Positions 17,070 to 26,649 of a stretch of DNA of 64,000 nt are shown here, piece after piece; the first letter of the stretch is position 1, and each line of letters opens with the position of its first letter. Both the position numbers and the translations under genes were made by a program. The notes beneath the pieces are model-generated. The model did not search any database. It saw only the letters and a list, made by a program, of their open reading frames with translations, and was not told the origin of the DNA. Origin of the DNA: Pseudooceanicola algae (GTDB lineage Bacteria > Pseudomonadota > Alphaproteobacteria > Rhodobacterales > Rhodobacteraceae); contig NZ_CP060436.1 in NCBI RefSeq assembly GCF_003590145.2, positions 1,088,001 through 1,152,000 on the forward strand, given 5' to 3'.

Positions 17070-18725
17070 ATGCCCCACCTGCATGTAGAGAACCTGAGCG
17101 TTCATTATCGCGATGCTGCCGGACGCGACCTGGCGGCTGTCGATAGGCTGAGCTTTGCGCTGGAACGGGGCGAAACGCTAGGCATCGTTGGCGAAAGTGG
17201 ATCAGGAAAATCCACTGTCGCGCGCGCTTTACTCGGATTTACACGCCCCGGTGCCCGGCTCGAAGGCGGCCAGATCCTGCTTGGCGGGCGCGACGTGCTG
17301 GCGTTCGCGCGGAAAGAACTGCGCGCCTATCGCGGGGCAACTGCCGTGATGGTTCCGCAGAACCCCCTGTCGTCACTGACCCCCCACCTGACCAATGGCG
17401 AGCAGCTCGTGGAGCTGATCCGCCACCATGACACCCGCCGTGGCGCGACAGCACGCGCCCGCGCCCTTGACCTGATGGCGGCCACGGGCCTGCCCGAACC
17501 GGACCTAATGTTCCGGCGCTATCCCCATGAAATTTCCGGCGGACAGCGCCAGCGTCTGGTGATCGCCGCCGCGCTGGTTGCGCGCCCGGACCTGATCGTG
17601 CTGGACGAACCGACCACCGCCCTCGACAAGACCGTCGAGGCGCGGGTTCTGGACCTTGTCGGACGCGTTCAGGCAGAGCTTGGCGCGACGTTGATCTATG
17701 TGAGCCATGATCTGAACGTGATCGCAAAGCTGTGCCAGCGGGTCCTTGTCCTGAAAGATGGAAGAGAGGTCGAGGCCGGATGCAGCACCTCGGTCTTCGA
17801 CACCCCCCGCACCGGGTACACCCGCAGGCTTGTTGCCTCCATTCCGCGGCTCGACCAATCTGTCCCAAGACCGCCCCGGCCCGAGGGCGATCCGGTTCTT
17901 TCGGCCGACCACCTCGACTTCACCTATCACAGACCGACCCGCTTCCTGCGGGGGCGTGAACATACGGTCAAGGCGGTGGACGATCTGTCCTTCGCCATCC
18001 GACGCGGGGAAACGCTTGGGGTTCTGGGCGAAAGCGGCTCTGGAAAATCGACCATGGCCGGGCTGGTGGCGGGCATCTTGTCCGGGAACAGCGGCGAAAT
18101 CCGGTTGGGTGAAACGGTGGTGACCGGCCTTGCCAGGACGCGGCCGCAGGACGTGCGCCGCCGGATCCAGATGGTTTTTCAGGACCCGCTTTCCTCGCTC
18201 AACCCGGCCCATAACGTCGAACAGACGCTCATTCGACCGGCACAGCGCTATTTCGGGCTGACAGCAGCACAAGCAAGGGCGCGCGCAGTTTCCCTGTTGG
18301 CGGAACTCGAACTTGCACCAGAGATCCTTGCGCGCCGTCCGCAACACCTGTCCGGCGGGCAGCAGCAACGCATTGCAATCGCGCGGGCTTTGATCGCGGA
18401 TCCCGATGTGCTGATCTGTGACGAGATCACCTCTGCCCTCGATATGACGGTTCAGTCCCAGGTCCTGGCACTACTGAAACGGCTGCAGGATCAGCGCGGG
18501 CTTGCCCTGCTGTTCATCAGCCATGATCTAGCCGTGGTTGCGAGGATTTCCGACCAGATCCTTGTCCTTCAACAGGGTCAGCTGCGGGACCATGGGCCCT
18601 GCGACCAGGTGCTTGCCCATCCTCGGCATTCCTACACGAAGCAGCTTTTCGCGGCCTTCCGTCGCAATGAATTCCAGCGGTCGCAATCCTCCCCGGCCAA
18701 AGCGATCCTCGAACCGGTTGGATGA
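17070..18725 (+). CDS. ABC transporter ATPase, DppD-DppF type double nucleotide-binding protein
   Basis: A 551-residue protein holding two complete ABC ATPase domains that in E. coli Dpp are separate proteins. Domain 1: Walker A GESGSGKST at 41-49, signature SGGQRQR, Walker B LIVLDEPTTALD. Domain 2: Walker A GESGSGKST at about 320, signature SGGQQQR, Walker B VLICDEITSALD. The oligopeptide-type C-terminal extension (HPRHSYTKQLFAAF) is present after domain 2 and TPRTGYTRRLVASIP after domain 1. The second Walker B has Ile in place of the usual Pro (DEITSALD). It powers the permease pair upstream and starts 2 bp after it. Confidence 0.94.
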   Translation: MPHLHVENLSVHYRDAAGRDLAAVDRLSFALERGETLGIVGESGSGKSTVARALLGFTRPGARLEGGQILLGGRDVLAFARKELRAYRGATAVMVPQNPLSSLTPHLTNGEQLVELIRHHDTRRGATARARALDLMAATGLPEPDLMFRRYPHEISGGQRQRLVIAAALVARPDLIVLDEPTTALDKTVEARVLDLVGRVQAELGATLIYVSHDLNVIAKLCQRVLVLKDGREVEAGCSTSVFDTPRTGYTRRLVASIPRLDQSVPRPPRPEGDPVLSADHLDFTYHRPTRFLRGREHTVKAVDDLSFAIRRGETLGVLGESGSGKSTMAGLVAGILSGNSGEIRLGETVVTGLARTRPQDVRRRIQMVFQDPLSSLNPAHNVEQTLIRPAQRYFGLTAAQARARAVSLLAELELAPEILARRPQHLSGGQQQRIAIARALIADPDVLICDEITSALDMTVQSQVLALLKRLQDQRGLALLFISHDLAVVARISDQILVLQQGQLRDHGPCDQVLAHPRHSYTKQLFAAFRRNEFQRSQSSPAKAILEPVG

Positions 18726-18813
18726 CAAAGCGCGTCGGACCCCGACCTCAGGTTTTCGCTATTGTCTAGCACCTGAACTCTTGGTTCACTCGGCCCCAGC
18801 AAGGGGGTCCGTC

Positions 18814-20049
18814 GTGATCAAAGTTCTGCACACCGCCGACGTCCATCTGGACGCGCCCCTTCGATCTCTGGCTTTGCGGAACGCTGATCTGCGCGCCACG
18901 ATTGTGGCCGCCTCGCGCTCCGTTTTCAGCGGTCTGGTCGATCTGGCCATTGCTCAGAAGGTTTCCGCGCTGCTGATATCCGGCGACCTTTTCGATGGAA
19001 AGGAACGCAGTGCCCGGACCGGCGCCTTCCTGATGGCCGAGCTGGATCGCCTTGGCGAGGCCGGGATCCGGGTGTTCTACATCAAGGGCAACCACGACGC
19101 CGAAAATCCCATCACCGGGACGCTGGATCTGCCTGCGCATGTCCATGTCTTCGACGCGCGCGGGGGCAAGGTTCAACTGACCGATGACGTCTGGATCCAC
19201 GGGGTCAGCTTTGCGGACCGCCATGCCCCCGACAGCCTATTGCCACGCTTCAAACCACCCGTATCCGACGCGGTGAACATCGCGATGCTGCACAGTTCCC
19301 TCGCCGGCGCGGCGGGCCATGACACCTACGCACCTTGCAGCCTGGCGGATCTGGTCGCCATGGGGTTCGATTACTGGGCGCTCGGGCATATCCACAAACG
19401 GCAGGTGCATTCAGAAAGCCCCTGGGTGGTCATGCCCGGCATCCCTCAGGGGCGCGACATTGGCGAGGCCGGACCCAAATCCGCCACGCTGCTGACCATC
19501 GATCAGGGCCGCATCGAGACGACCGAAATGCCCACCTCCGCCGTGGAATTTGCCCATAGCGAAGTCGACGTGACGGGGGCAAGCAGCGACGAGGCGCTGC
19601 GCGGCCTGCTGAAGACCCGGTTGAGCGCCCTGCGCAAGGATATCGCCGCGCCGGTCGGCGTGATCCGACTGACCCTGACCGGTCGCCCCCCCCGCCATTG
19701 GCAAATCCTGAGGGATCGCGATGTCTGGATCGAACAGGTGAACGAGCTTGCCGGGGCCACAGGCGATCTGTGGATCGACAAGGTGCTGTTCGCCCTTTCT
19801 CCGCCGGAAACGCAAGGGGACGTCTCCGCCGCCGCCGATGAACTGGCGGCCACGATGGCCGGGATCCGCATCGAACCTGGCTTTGCCGCCCTTGCCCGTG
19901 AAGAGGTCGAGACCGTGCTGCAGGATCTGCCCGCGTCCCTGCGCGACAAGCTGATGGCGGACGAGTCGGGTCGCGATGACCTGGTCGACCGGCTGACGAA
20001 ATCCGGTGCCGATCTGGTTCTGGCGCAGATGAAGGGGGCCGGAGACTGA
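18814..20049 (+). CDS. YhaO/SbcD-like metallophosphoesterase (DNA repair exonuclease)
   Basis: A 411-residue calcineurin-like phosphoesterase. The Mre11/SbcD motifs are clear: TADVHLD (residues 7-13), SGDLFD, KGNHD, LHSS and the GHIHK motif. These bind the two metal ions of the nuclease. It is of the YhaO type, with the C-terminal part docking to the ATPase encoded next. The GTG start at 18814 is preceded by an AAGGGGG ribosome site 7 bp away and gives the usual VIKVLHTADVHL beginning. The stop overlaps the ATPase gene start, so the two are translated together and should form an SbcCD/Rad50-Mre11-like complex. Confidence 0.93.
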   Translation: MIKVLHTADVHLDAPLRSLALRNADLRATIVAASRSVFSGLVDLAIAQKVSALLISGDLFDGKERSARTGAFLMAELDRLGEAGIRVFYIKGNHDAENPITGTLDLPAHVHVFDARGGKVQLTDDVWIHGVSFADRHAPDSLLPRFKPPVSDAVNIAMLHSSLAGAAGHDTYAPCSLADLVAMGFDYWALGHIHKRQVHSESPWVVMPGIPQGRDIGEAGPKSATLLTIDQGRIETTEMPTSAVEFAHSEVDVTGASSDEALRGLLKTRLSALRKDIAAPVGVIRLTLTGRPPRHWQILRDRDVWIEQVNELAGATGDLWIDKVLFALSPPETQGDVSAAADELAATMAGIRIEPGFAALAREEVETVLQDLPASLRDKLMADESGRDDLVDRLTKSGADLVLAQMKGAGD

Positions 20050-23000
20050 TGCGGATCAGACGTCTCAACCTCGACCGTTTCGGCCATTTCACCGATCGGC
20101 AGTTCGATTTCGGACCCGGCGAAGAGGCCGGTGATTTCCACATCATCTACGGTCCCAACGAGGCCGGCAAGACCACCACGATGGAAGCCGTCCTGCGGCT
20201 GTTCTACGGCTTTCCGCTGCGCGAAGGCTATGCGTTCAAGCATCCGCGCAATAACCTGCAGGTCTCTGCCACATTGGATATCGACGGGACCTTGCGTGAT
20301 TTCACTCGCCTGCCGACCCGCAACGGGTCCCTGGTGGACCAAACAGGCACCGCCCTGCCAGAGGCTGCCCTGTCGGCCCATCTTGCGGGGCTTTCGGAAG
20401 GCGACTACCGCCGTCTTCTGTGCCTTGACGACGAGACGATCGAACGCGGCGGGGAAGAGATCGCGAATGCCGAAGGCGATATCGGCCGCCTGCTCTTTTC
20501 CGCTGCTGCCGGTGTTGCAGATCTCAGCACCGTTCTGGATGGCGTCCGCGACCGGGCCGATGCGCTGTGGAAAAAGCGGGGACGGACCACGCGGCTGGCC
20601 GAGCTGAAGCGAGACCTTGGGGAGGTCGAGAAGGAAATCAAGACGCGCGACGTGACCGCCAGCGCCTGGAAGGTTCTCAAGCGGGACCTTGGCAGGGCAC
20701 AGGAGGCCGAAGCAAGCGCACGCCGGACGCGGGATGACCTGACCACCACCAGGGCAAAGGCCGAGGCACAGCGGCGCGCCCTGCCCTTGCTTTCCGAAAT
20801 CCACGCTTTGGAACAGGCAGTTGCGCCATGGAGCACCTACCCGGATCACCTCGATTTCAACCCCGACCGCCTGATCGAACTGCGCGGCGATCGCAGCCTG
20901 GCCACCCAGAACATCGCCCGCCTGAACGAACAAATCGCGACCCTTGAGAAAGACCGCGCCGGCCTCGCCATGGATCCCAGGCGCCTTGACCTATCTACCG
21001 CGCTTGAGGCGCTCGGGGACCTCGCCGCGCGGGATCGTACCGCACAGCTTGATCTTGCCAGACGCCAGACCCAACAGCAGGCCGCAGAGGACGCCATGCA
21101 GCAGGCACTTCGCGATATCGGCGGCGCATCGCTGACCGTGGATCCGCAAGACCTTGTCCTGACGACTGCGGATATTTCCAGGCTGGAAGATGCCAGGGCG
21201 ACCCTCCGCGACGCCATTACCCATGAAGAGGCAGAGGCCCGCGAGGTCGCCGACCTCAGGGACCGGGTGAGCGCCGCGACCGACGTCCTGCAGGACAGCG
21301 CGCCGGCACCCGCGGGCGCGCTGCGGATCGCGGACCTGTTGCAGCGTTTCGATGCGGACAACCTCGCGCCCGCCCATGCGGCGGCCTTGCAGGCCATTGA
21401 GGCCGCAAGGATCAAATCCCGACGGTCCCTGTCGGCCCTCGCTTTCGCAGGCGAGGCCTTCGAGCATCTGCCGGCTTGCCCGACCACAGGGAAACAGGCG
21501 TCAATTTGGGCCGAACGCCACAAGGAATTGCTGCACGACCTGCGCACGACGATGGACAAGCGCGACGAGCACAACGCAGACGCGGCGGCCCGCGGCGCCA
21601 AGGCACTTGCCCTCACAAGGGACGCAAAGGTCGTCTCGGACGCCGAAGCAGAGGATCTGCTGACCCTGCGCGACGCCCGGTGGTCGCAGCACCTTGACGC
21701 CCTCGACAGCTCAACCGCCGCCGCCTTTCACGAAGCGATGCAGGACCACGATAGCGCGACCCACGCGCGATTGGCCCAGTCCCGCGAGGTCGCGCAATTG
21801 CGCGAGATCAAACAGGCCGAAGCCGAATCCCACGCCCGCGCCGCCCAGGCGGAGAACCGCATCGCCGCCCTGCGCGACGAATGCACCGCCATCGAAACTT
21901 CGGTCAGCGCCGCAGCGGCTCGGGCCGGACTTGCAGGCAGCCTCACACCTGCCGACTGGCTGGACTGGGTCCTGCGCCATGACCTGGCCCGCGAAGACGC
22001 CCAATCCCTGAAGGAAACGGAAGCGGCCAATCGCCCGCCCCTTGAGCATGCCGATGCCCTGCTGGCAGAGCTTGCAAGCGAGCTGCCCTTTTCACCGGCG
22101 GACCTCGGCCAGGCCCTGAACACCGCCCGCCATATGGCCGAGGAAGAACGCAAGCACGCCGACGCCCGGACGAAGGCCGAAGACGGTCTGAGACAGGCCG
22201 AACGTGATCTTGCCCGGCGCGAGGACCGCCATGCAGAGGCGCTGAAGGTCCGGCAAAGGGCGACTGCGGCCTGGCTCACGTTGATCCACGATCTTGTTGG
22301 AGAAACGATTGCGCCCGACGACCTGGCGGCCTCGCTTGATCCCCTGCGGGCACTGCGGGAACACGAAACGACCCGTGCGGAAGCCGCGCGCAGGGTCACG
22401 ACCATGCTGGCCGACCAGAGGCAGTTCAGCAAGGAGGTCGGTGCGCTGGCACGGACCCACGACCTGGCCACCGACAGACCCGCGGCTGACGTATACGCCG
22501 CGCTCAAGGCCCTTGCGGAACAAGCGCGCCAGGCCAGTGCAACGGCCGACAAGCTGGACATGGCAATGGAGGCGGCCAAGGAAGAGAAGGCGCAACACGA
22601 GGGCAGACAAGACGCCATCGATCACGAGGTCGCGGCGATTGCGGCGGTCTTTCCGGACCCTATCCCCCCACACGACATCGATGCCCTGCGACAGGTCACG
22701 ACGCGGGCGCAGCAGGTGATCGCGAATCGCGCCACGCTGGATAGATACACGCGCCAGGTTCTGTCCGACCTCGGCACCGCCGACCTTGAAGCCACCCGCT
22801 GCGCACTTGCCGAAACCTCGATCACCGCCCTGGATGCGACCCTGGAAAGCAGCGTTTCCGATCTTCGCCATGCGGATGAAACGCTGACCCTGGCCATTCA
22901 GCAACGGGTCACAGCCGATCATGCGCTGGCCGAGGTGAAGGGTGACGACACGATCGCCGCATTGGTCGAACAAAAGGCGACCCTTGAGCTGCAGCTTGAG

Positions 23001-23507
23001 GACGCGGCGGTCGAGCACCTAGAGCTTTCGCTTGGTCACCACCTTGCTTCGGATGCCATCCGGCGCTACCGCGACAGCCACCGCAGCGGCATGATGACCG
23101 CGACGGAACAATGCTTTGCCAGCCTCACGCAGGGGAAATACCCCTCGCTGAGCACCCATGTCGAAAAGGATGCAGAGATCCTGCTTGCCGTGGACGGAAA
23201 CGGCGTCAGCAAGCGTGCGGCCGAGATGTCAAAAGGCACAAGGTTCCAGCTTTACCTTGCTCTGCGCGCAGCGGCCCATGAGCAACTCGTCACTCAGGGC
23301 ACGACGCTTCCGTTTTTCTGCGACGACATCTTCGAGACCTTCGACGAGGCGCGCACAAGCGCCGCTTGCCGCGTCATGGAAGACATCGGCGGTCGTGGGC
23401 AGGCAATCTACCTCACCCACCACCGCCATGTCGTCGACATTGCCCGAAGCGTTTGCGACAGGCCGCCCATCATTCACGAACTCTGGACGACTGGACGGAC
23501 CGGTTGA
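20049..23507 (+). CDS. YhaN/SbcC-like AAA ATPase with long coiled coils
   Basis: A 1152-residue SMC/Rad50-like protein. The N-terminal ATPase half has Walker A GPNEAGKTT (35-43) and the YhaN hallmark PLREGYAFKHPRNNL; the middle (about 180-1000) is mostly Ala/Glu/Arg/Gln-rich coiled coil. The C-terminal half has the signature-like MSKGTRFQLYLALRAAAHEQL and Walker B PFFCDDIFETFDE with the D-loop and a switch His in YLTHHRHV. There is no obvious CxxC zinc hook as in Rad50, which is normal for YhaN. It partners the upstream nuclease in DNA end processing. It converges with the hydrolase gene with a 19-bp gap. Confidence 0.92.
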   Translation: MRIRRLNLDRFGHFTDRQFDFGPGEEAGDFHIIYGPNEAGKTTTMEAVLRLFYGFPLREGYAFKHPRNNLQVSATLDIDGTLRDFTRLPTRNGSLVDQTGTALPEAALSAHLAGLSEGDYRRLLCLDDETIERGGEEIANAEGDIGRLLFSAAAGVADLSTVLDGVRDRADALWKKRGRTTRLAELKRDLGEVEKEIKTRDVTASAWKVLKRDLGRAQEAEASARRTRDDLTTTRAKAEAQRRALPLLSEIHALEQAVAPWSTYPDHLDFNPDRLIELRGDRSLATQNIARLNEQIATLEKDRAGLAMDPRRLDLSTALEALGDLAARDRTAQLDLARRQTQQQAAEDAMQQALRDIGGASLTVDPQDLVLTTADISRLEDARATLRDAITHEEAEAREVADLRDRVSAATDVLQDSAPAPAGALRIADLLQRFDADNLAPAHAAALQAIEAARIKSRRSLSALAFAGEAFEHLPACPTTGKQASIWAERHKELLHDLRTTMDKRDEHNADAAARGAKALALTRDAKVVSDAEAEDLLTLRDARWSQHLDALDSSTAAAFHEAMQDHDSATHARLAQSREVAQLREIKQAEAESHARAAQAENRIAALRDECTAIETSVSAAAARAGLAGSLTPADWLDWVLRHDLAREDAQSLKETEAANRPPLEHADALLAELASELPFSPADLGQALNTARHMAEEERKHADARTKAEDGLRQAERDLARREDRHAEALKVRQRATAAWLTLIHDLVGETIAPDDLAASLDPLRALREHETTRAEAARRVTTMLADQRQFSKEVGALARTHDLATDRPAADVYAALKALAEQARQASATADKLDMAMEAAKEEKAQHEGRQDAIDHEVAAIAAVFPDPIPPHDIDALRQVTTRAQQVIANRATLDRYTRQVLSDLGTADLEATRCALAETSITALDATLESSVSDLRHADETLTLAIQQRVTADHALAEVKGDDTIAALVEQKATLELQLEDAAVEHLELSLGHHLASDAIRRYRDSHRSGMMTATEQCFASLTQGKYPSLSTHVEKDAEILLAVDGNGVSKRAAEMSKGTRFQLYLALRAAAHEQLVTQGTTLPFFCDDIFETFDEARTSAACRVMEDIGGRGQAIYLTHHRHVVDIARSVCDRPPIIHELWTTGRTG

Positions 23508-23526
23508 CCGAACTCAACCCGGCCTT

Positions 23527-24363
23527 TCACCCGACCGCGACCGAAGCGGCTTTGACGTCCTGCCCAAGGGCGTTGATTTCAGCGGCAATAACCTCGGGAT
23601 GGTCTTCAGGTGTGAAATGCTTGCCACCTTCGATGCGCTTCAGCGGTGCCCGCAGGTCGGCCGCAAGACGTTCACCGTATTTCAACTCCTGAAACTCATC
23701 CGCTGTGCCCCAGACAACACGCGAAGGTATGTCGAGCGACGGCAGCTGGTCGGAGATAGAGGTGGTGTCCTCGACGTTCAGCGATTGTGCTTGGCGAACA
23801 AAGGCCTCCGCGCCGCCGTTTTCGTCATAATGCGGTGCGTGCGTATCAAGAGATGCCTGCGCCGCGGCGTCCGTTTCATGGCCCTTGGAGAAGATCATCT
23901 TGAGCAATCCATGAAGCGAGCCGTCCGGCGCGTGTTTCAGAACCGAGCCCGCCTTCGCCACGGCACTGACCAGTGGTACAGGCCAGGAATCGTAACAGAC
24001 CGCATTGGTCAGAAAGAGCCCGCTCACCATCTGCGGCTGGCGGACAGCTGCGATCTGAACCACGCCCCCGCCAAGGTCATGCCCGGCAAGGATGGCGCGC
24101 TCGATCTTCTGGCTCTTCATCCATTCAAGAAGATAATCGGCCTGCTTGGCGAGCGAAATATCGCGGCCCTCGCCCTGCGGGATTGAGGCCCCGTAGCCCG
24201 GCATTTCCCAGGCAATCACGCGGTGACCCTTTATCAGGGGCATCACATCGCGCCACAGAGACGGGCAAGTCGGGATCCCGTGGACCAGGATAATCGGATC
24301 CCCTGATCCGGTTTCCTCCCAACGCATTTCGATTCCATTGACGTGTGCGGTCTGGCTGTTCAT
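23527..24363 (-). CDS. Alpha/beta hydrolase with Asp nucleophile (epoxide hydrolase/dehalogenase-like)
   Basis: A 278-residue alpha/beta-hydrolase. The oxyanion motif HGIPT is at 28-32 and the nucleophile elbow is GHDLGG at 95-100, so the nucleophile is Asp96, as in epoxide hydrolases and haloalkane/haloacetate dehalogenases, not Ser as in esterases. The catalytic histidine is probably in GGKHFTPEDHPE near the C-terminus. The residue after Asp is Leu, not Trp or Arg, so neither dehalogenase subgroup fits well. The ATG at 24363 has an AGGAG ribosome site; an upstream frame extension of 38 codons is not needed. It marks the left edge of the accessory region. Confidence 0.85.
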   Translation of the reverse strand: MNSQTAHVNGIEMRWEETGSGDPIILVHGIPTCPSLWRDVMPLIKGHRVIAWEMPGYGASIPQGEGRDISLAKQADYLLEWMKSQKIERAILAGHDLGGGVVQIAAVRQPQMVSGLFLTNAVCYDSWPVPLVSAVAKAGSVLKHAPDGSLHGLLKMIFSKGHETDAAAQASLDTHAPHYDENGGAEAFVRQAQSLNVEDTTSISDQLPSLDIPSRVVWGTADEFQELKYGERLAADLRAPLKRIEGGKHFTPEDHPEVIAAEINALGQDVKAASVAVG

Positions 24364-24712
24364 GGACTGCTCCTGTCCTTGTGTGCATTCGAAGGACCAA
24401 CGCAAGCATGCCGGCTTCGTTCCAACCGGGTGCCGCCACGGCGCCCCCGAACCCGGCGCAAAGGGAAATGCGAACAAGATGGATCATTTACCCTCGTGCT
24501 CTGCGCCTTGACCACTTTTGTCGGAAACGCCGGCCGGCAGCCTGGGAAGCACCCTCGCCCATCGATGCTGAAACTTCCCGAGTACGGATGGCGGCTTAAA
24601 CGAGCACTTGGGACGGCATGAAAGCGGGACAGGTTCAAAATGACACTGGGGGAAATATGACGTAGGTTCTTGGAAAGGCGCTAAGGGCTCTAAGGTAACG
24701 AGACGCTGCTGA
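24364..24712. other. Gene-free spacer between the hydrolase and GAF kinase genes
   Basis: About 350 bases between two divergent genes. Overlapping short frames on both strands show no family features. Base composition turns AT-richer towards the kinase gene. The promoters of both genes should be here, but I could not pick out convincing -35/-10 pairs. Confidence 0.4.
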
Positions 24713-25924
24713 ATGAATACTTCTCCTAAGACCCACGATTTTCAGGACGATATCGACGCGATTGGGCGCAGCACAGTTATTCCGACATTACTTGAAACGA
24801 TCGTGCTTGCGACTGGCATGGGTTTTGCAGCTGTGGCACGTGTGACTGAAGCTCGCTGGGTGACATGCAGAGCTGTTGACACTATCTCGTTCGGTTTAGT
24901 GCCGGGCGATGAACTTGATATCGAGAGCACGCTCTGTCACGAAGTCCGGCAATATGATCGGGAGATCGTGATCGATGATGTGAACAGCGATCCGGTCTAC
25001 GTCAACCATCACTGCCCCGCCCGCTACGGTTTCCGTGGCTATATCTCCGTTCCGATCCGACGCGCGGACGGATCGTTCTTTGGCACACTCTGCGCCATCG
25101 ATCCCCAACCTCACAAGCTTACAGATGAGCGGGTCTTGGGAATGTTTCGTCTGTTCTCCAAGATGATCGGAGAAGTCTTGGATGCCGATGAGATCCTTGC
25201 TGATAGCAAGGGGGCCCTGTTGCGTGAGCGAAACCTTGCCGAGGTCCAAGAACAGTTCATTGCCATTTTGGCACATGATCTGCGCAACCCTATCAGTGCG
25301 CTGGCCTCGGGACTGCGAATGGTAGAGCGTCGGAATATTGACGCTGCAACGGTTGAGCTTGTTGGTTTCATGCGCGCCTCTGTCAATCGTATGGGGCTTT
25401 TGATCGAAAACCTTCTAGATCAGGCACGTAAACGCAGCGGCGGCGGGATCGTCATTGAGCTAAGCCACGCCGAGGATTTGGGGGAAGCTTTGTCGCAGAT
25501 TTCAACCGAGCTTCAGACCATAACGCCGGAGCAACCGATCAAAATGACCATTGAGTTGCCAACTCCGGTACTCTGCGATGTCGCACGCATATCTCAGTTA
25601 TTTTCCAACCTTTTGGGAAATGCAGTCACCCACGGAGCTTCAGGAAGACCCATTGAGGTTGCAGCCCGACTTGTCGATGGTGACTTCGTCCTGACAGTAG
25701 CCAACAGCGGTGACGCGATACCCGAGGATCTCCTTCCGACTATGTTCATGCCATTCGAGCGCACAAGCAACCGCCCCAACCGCGAGGGGCTTGGGCTTGG
25801 GTTGTTCATCGCTATGGAAATCGCGAAGGGACACGGTGGAACGCTGACAGTGGCGTCGAATGATGTCGAAACCGTATTTACCTTCCGGATGCCTAATCCA
25901 CCAAGTAGAACCGCAGATAAATAG
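24713..25924 (+). CDS. Soluble GAF-domain sensor histidine kinase
   Basis: A 403-residue protein with no membrane segments. The N-terminal GAF domain spans about residues 20-160 (ATGMGFAAVARVTEARWV, GYISVPIRRADGSFFGTLCAIDP), and a HisKA domain follows with H-box FIAILAHDLRNPISAL. The HATPase_c domain has N-box FSNLLGNAVTHG, G1 VANSGDAIPE and G2 GLGLGLFIAMEIAKG. GAF domains of this kind sense small ligands or bind bilins; the GAF cysteines do not settle which. Codon use and base composition are more AT-rich than in the flanking core genes, which suggests transfer. No response regulator is adjacent, so it is an orphan. Confidence 0.9.
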   Translation: MNTSPKTHDFQDDIDAIGRSTVIPTLLETIVLATGMGFAAVARVTEARWVTCRAVDTISFGLVPGDELDIESTLCHEVRQYDREIVIDDVNSDPVYVNHHCPARYGFRGYISVPIRRADGSFFGTLCAIDPQPHKLTDERVLGMFRLFSKMIGEVLDADEILADSKGALLRERNLAEVQEQFIAILAHDLRNPISALASGLRMVERRNIDAATVELVGFMRASVNRMGLLIENLLDQARKRSGGGIVIELSHAEDLGEALSQISTELQTITPEQPIKMTIELPTPVLCDVARISQLFSNLLGNAVTHGASGRPIEVAARLVDGDFVLTVANSGDAIPEDLLPTMFMPFERTSNRPNREGLGLGLFIAMEIAKGHGGTLTVASNDVETVFTFRMPNPPSRTADK

Positions 25925-26177
25925 CCTTTCGGCACCATCACTATAAGCACAAATTTCGTAGTTACGCGAAATGCCCCCTTGTAATCCAACTACTCGTTTT
26001 TGGCACTGCTGGAAAATGGCCTGTCGTGCCCCGTCAAAAACCCGTTCAAAACTCAGGTAGATGTTGAATTTCTTTGGCTCTTATGTGGTACCAGACATTA
26101 TCTGCATCGCAGAGGATCGGCAAAGAGGGCTCGGAGCTGCCGTTCGCTGCGCTCCAGGCCAAAGCGTCTGGTCAACC

Positions 26178-26612
26178 TGAACCGCCCCGAGTTTGCCGGA
26201 GGCTGATTTCGGTTAGTTACGCGGCCATGTCTTCAGTTTCCAGAGCGGCGTAGAAGTTTGCCTCTGCTTCTGCCGGCGGGATGTTCCCGATCGGCTCGAG
26301 CAGGCGGCGGTTGTTGAACCAGTCGACCCATTCGAGGGTGGCATATTCGACGGCCTCGAAGTTGCGCCACGGCCCGCGACGGTGGATGACCTCGGCCTTG
26401 AACAGGCCGTTGATCGTCTCCGCCAGGGCGTTGTCGTAACTATCGCCGACGCTGCCGACGGAAGGTTCGATGCCCGCCTCGCCGAGCCTCATTGTCGAGG
26501 ACCAGCCGCACCGCACGCTCGCGCACTTCGGGGGAAAACTTGTTCGTCGTCTTGCTCATGATGCTCCATCCTACTCAGGAGTTGGAGCCTCCGGCAAACC
26601 CGGCGCGGTTCA
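26178..26612 (-). mobile_element. Internally deleted IS3-family element (435 bp, both ends intact)
   Basis: The ends are 27-bp imperfect inverted repeats at 26178-26204 and 26586-26612 that match at 25 of 27 positions and begin TGAACCGC, typical of IS3-family termini. Inside, on the minus strand, are the first 24 codons of orfA (starting ATG at 26559, MSKTTNKFSPEVRERAVRLV) joined directly to the last 85 or so codons of orfB, ending at 26217. The orfB part has integrase-core sequence DNALAETINGLFKAEV and WVDWFNNRRLLEPIG. The deletion junction is near 26487. Frames do not match across it, so no transposase can be made. No clear target duplication flanks it. It could be mobilised in trans. Confidence 0.9.
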
Positions 26613-26649
26613 CATCGACTCTGAGCAGCAGCAAAAACTGAGGCACGAG

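Noticed and set aside
18777-18789. GAACTCTTGGTTC palindrome before the YhaO-like gene as an SOS box
   Set aside because: Spacing and orientation (GAAC-N5-GTTC) do not match the alphaproteobacterial GTTC-N7-GTTC box.
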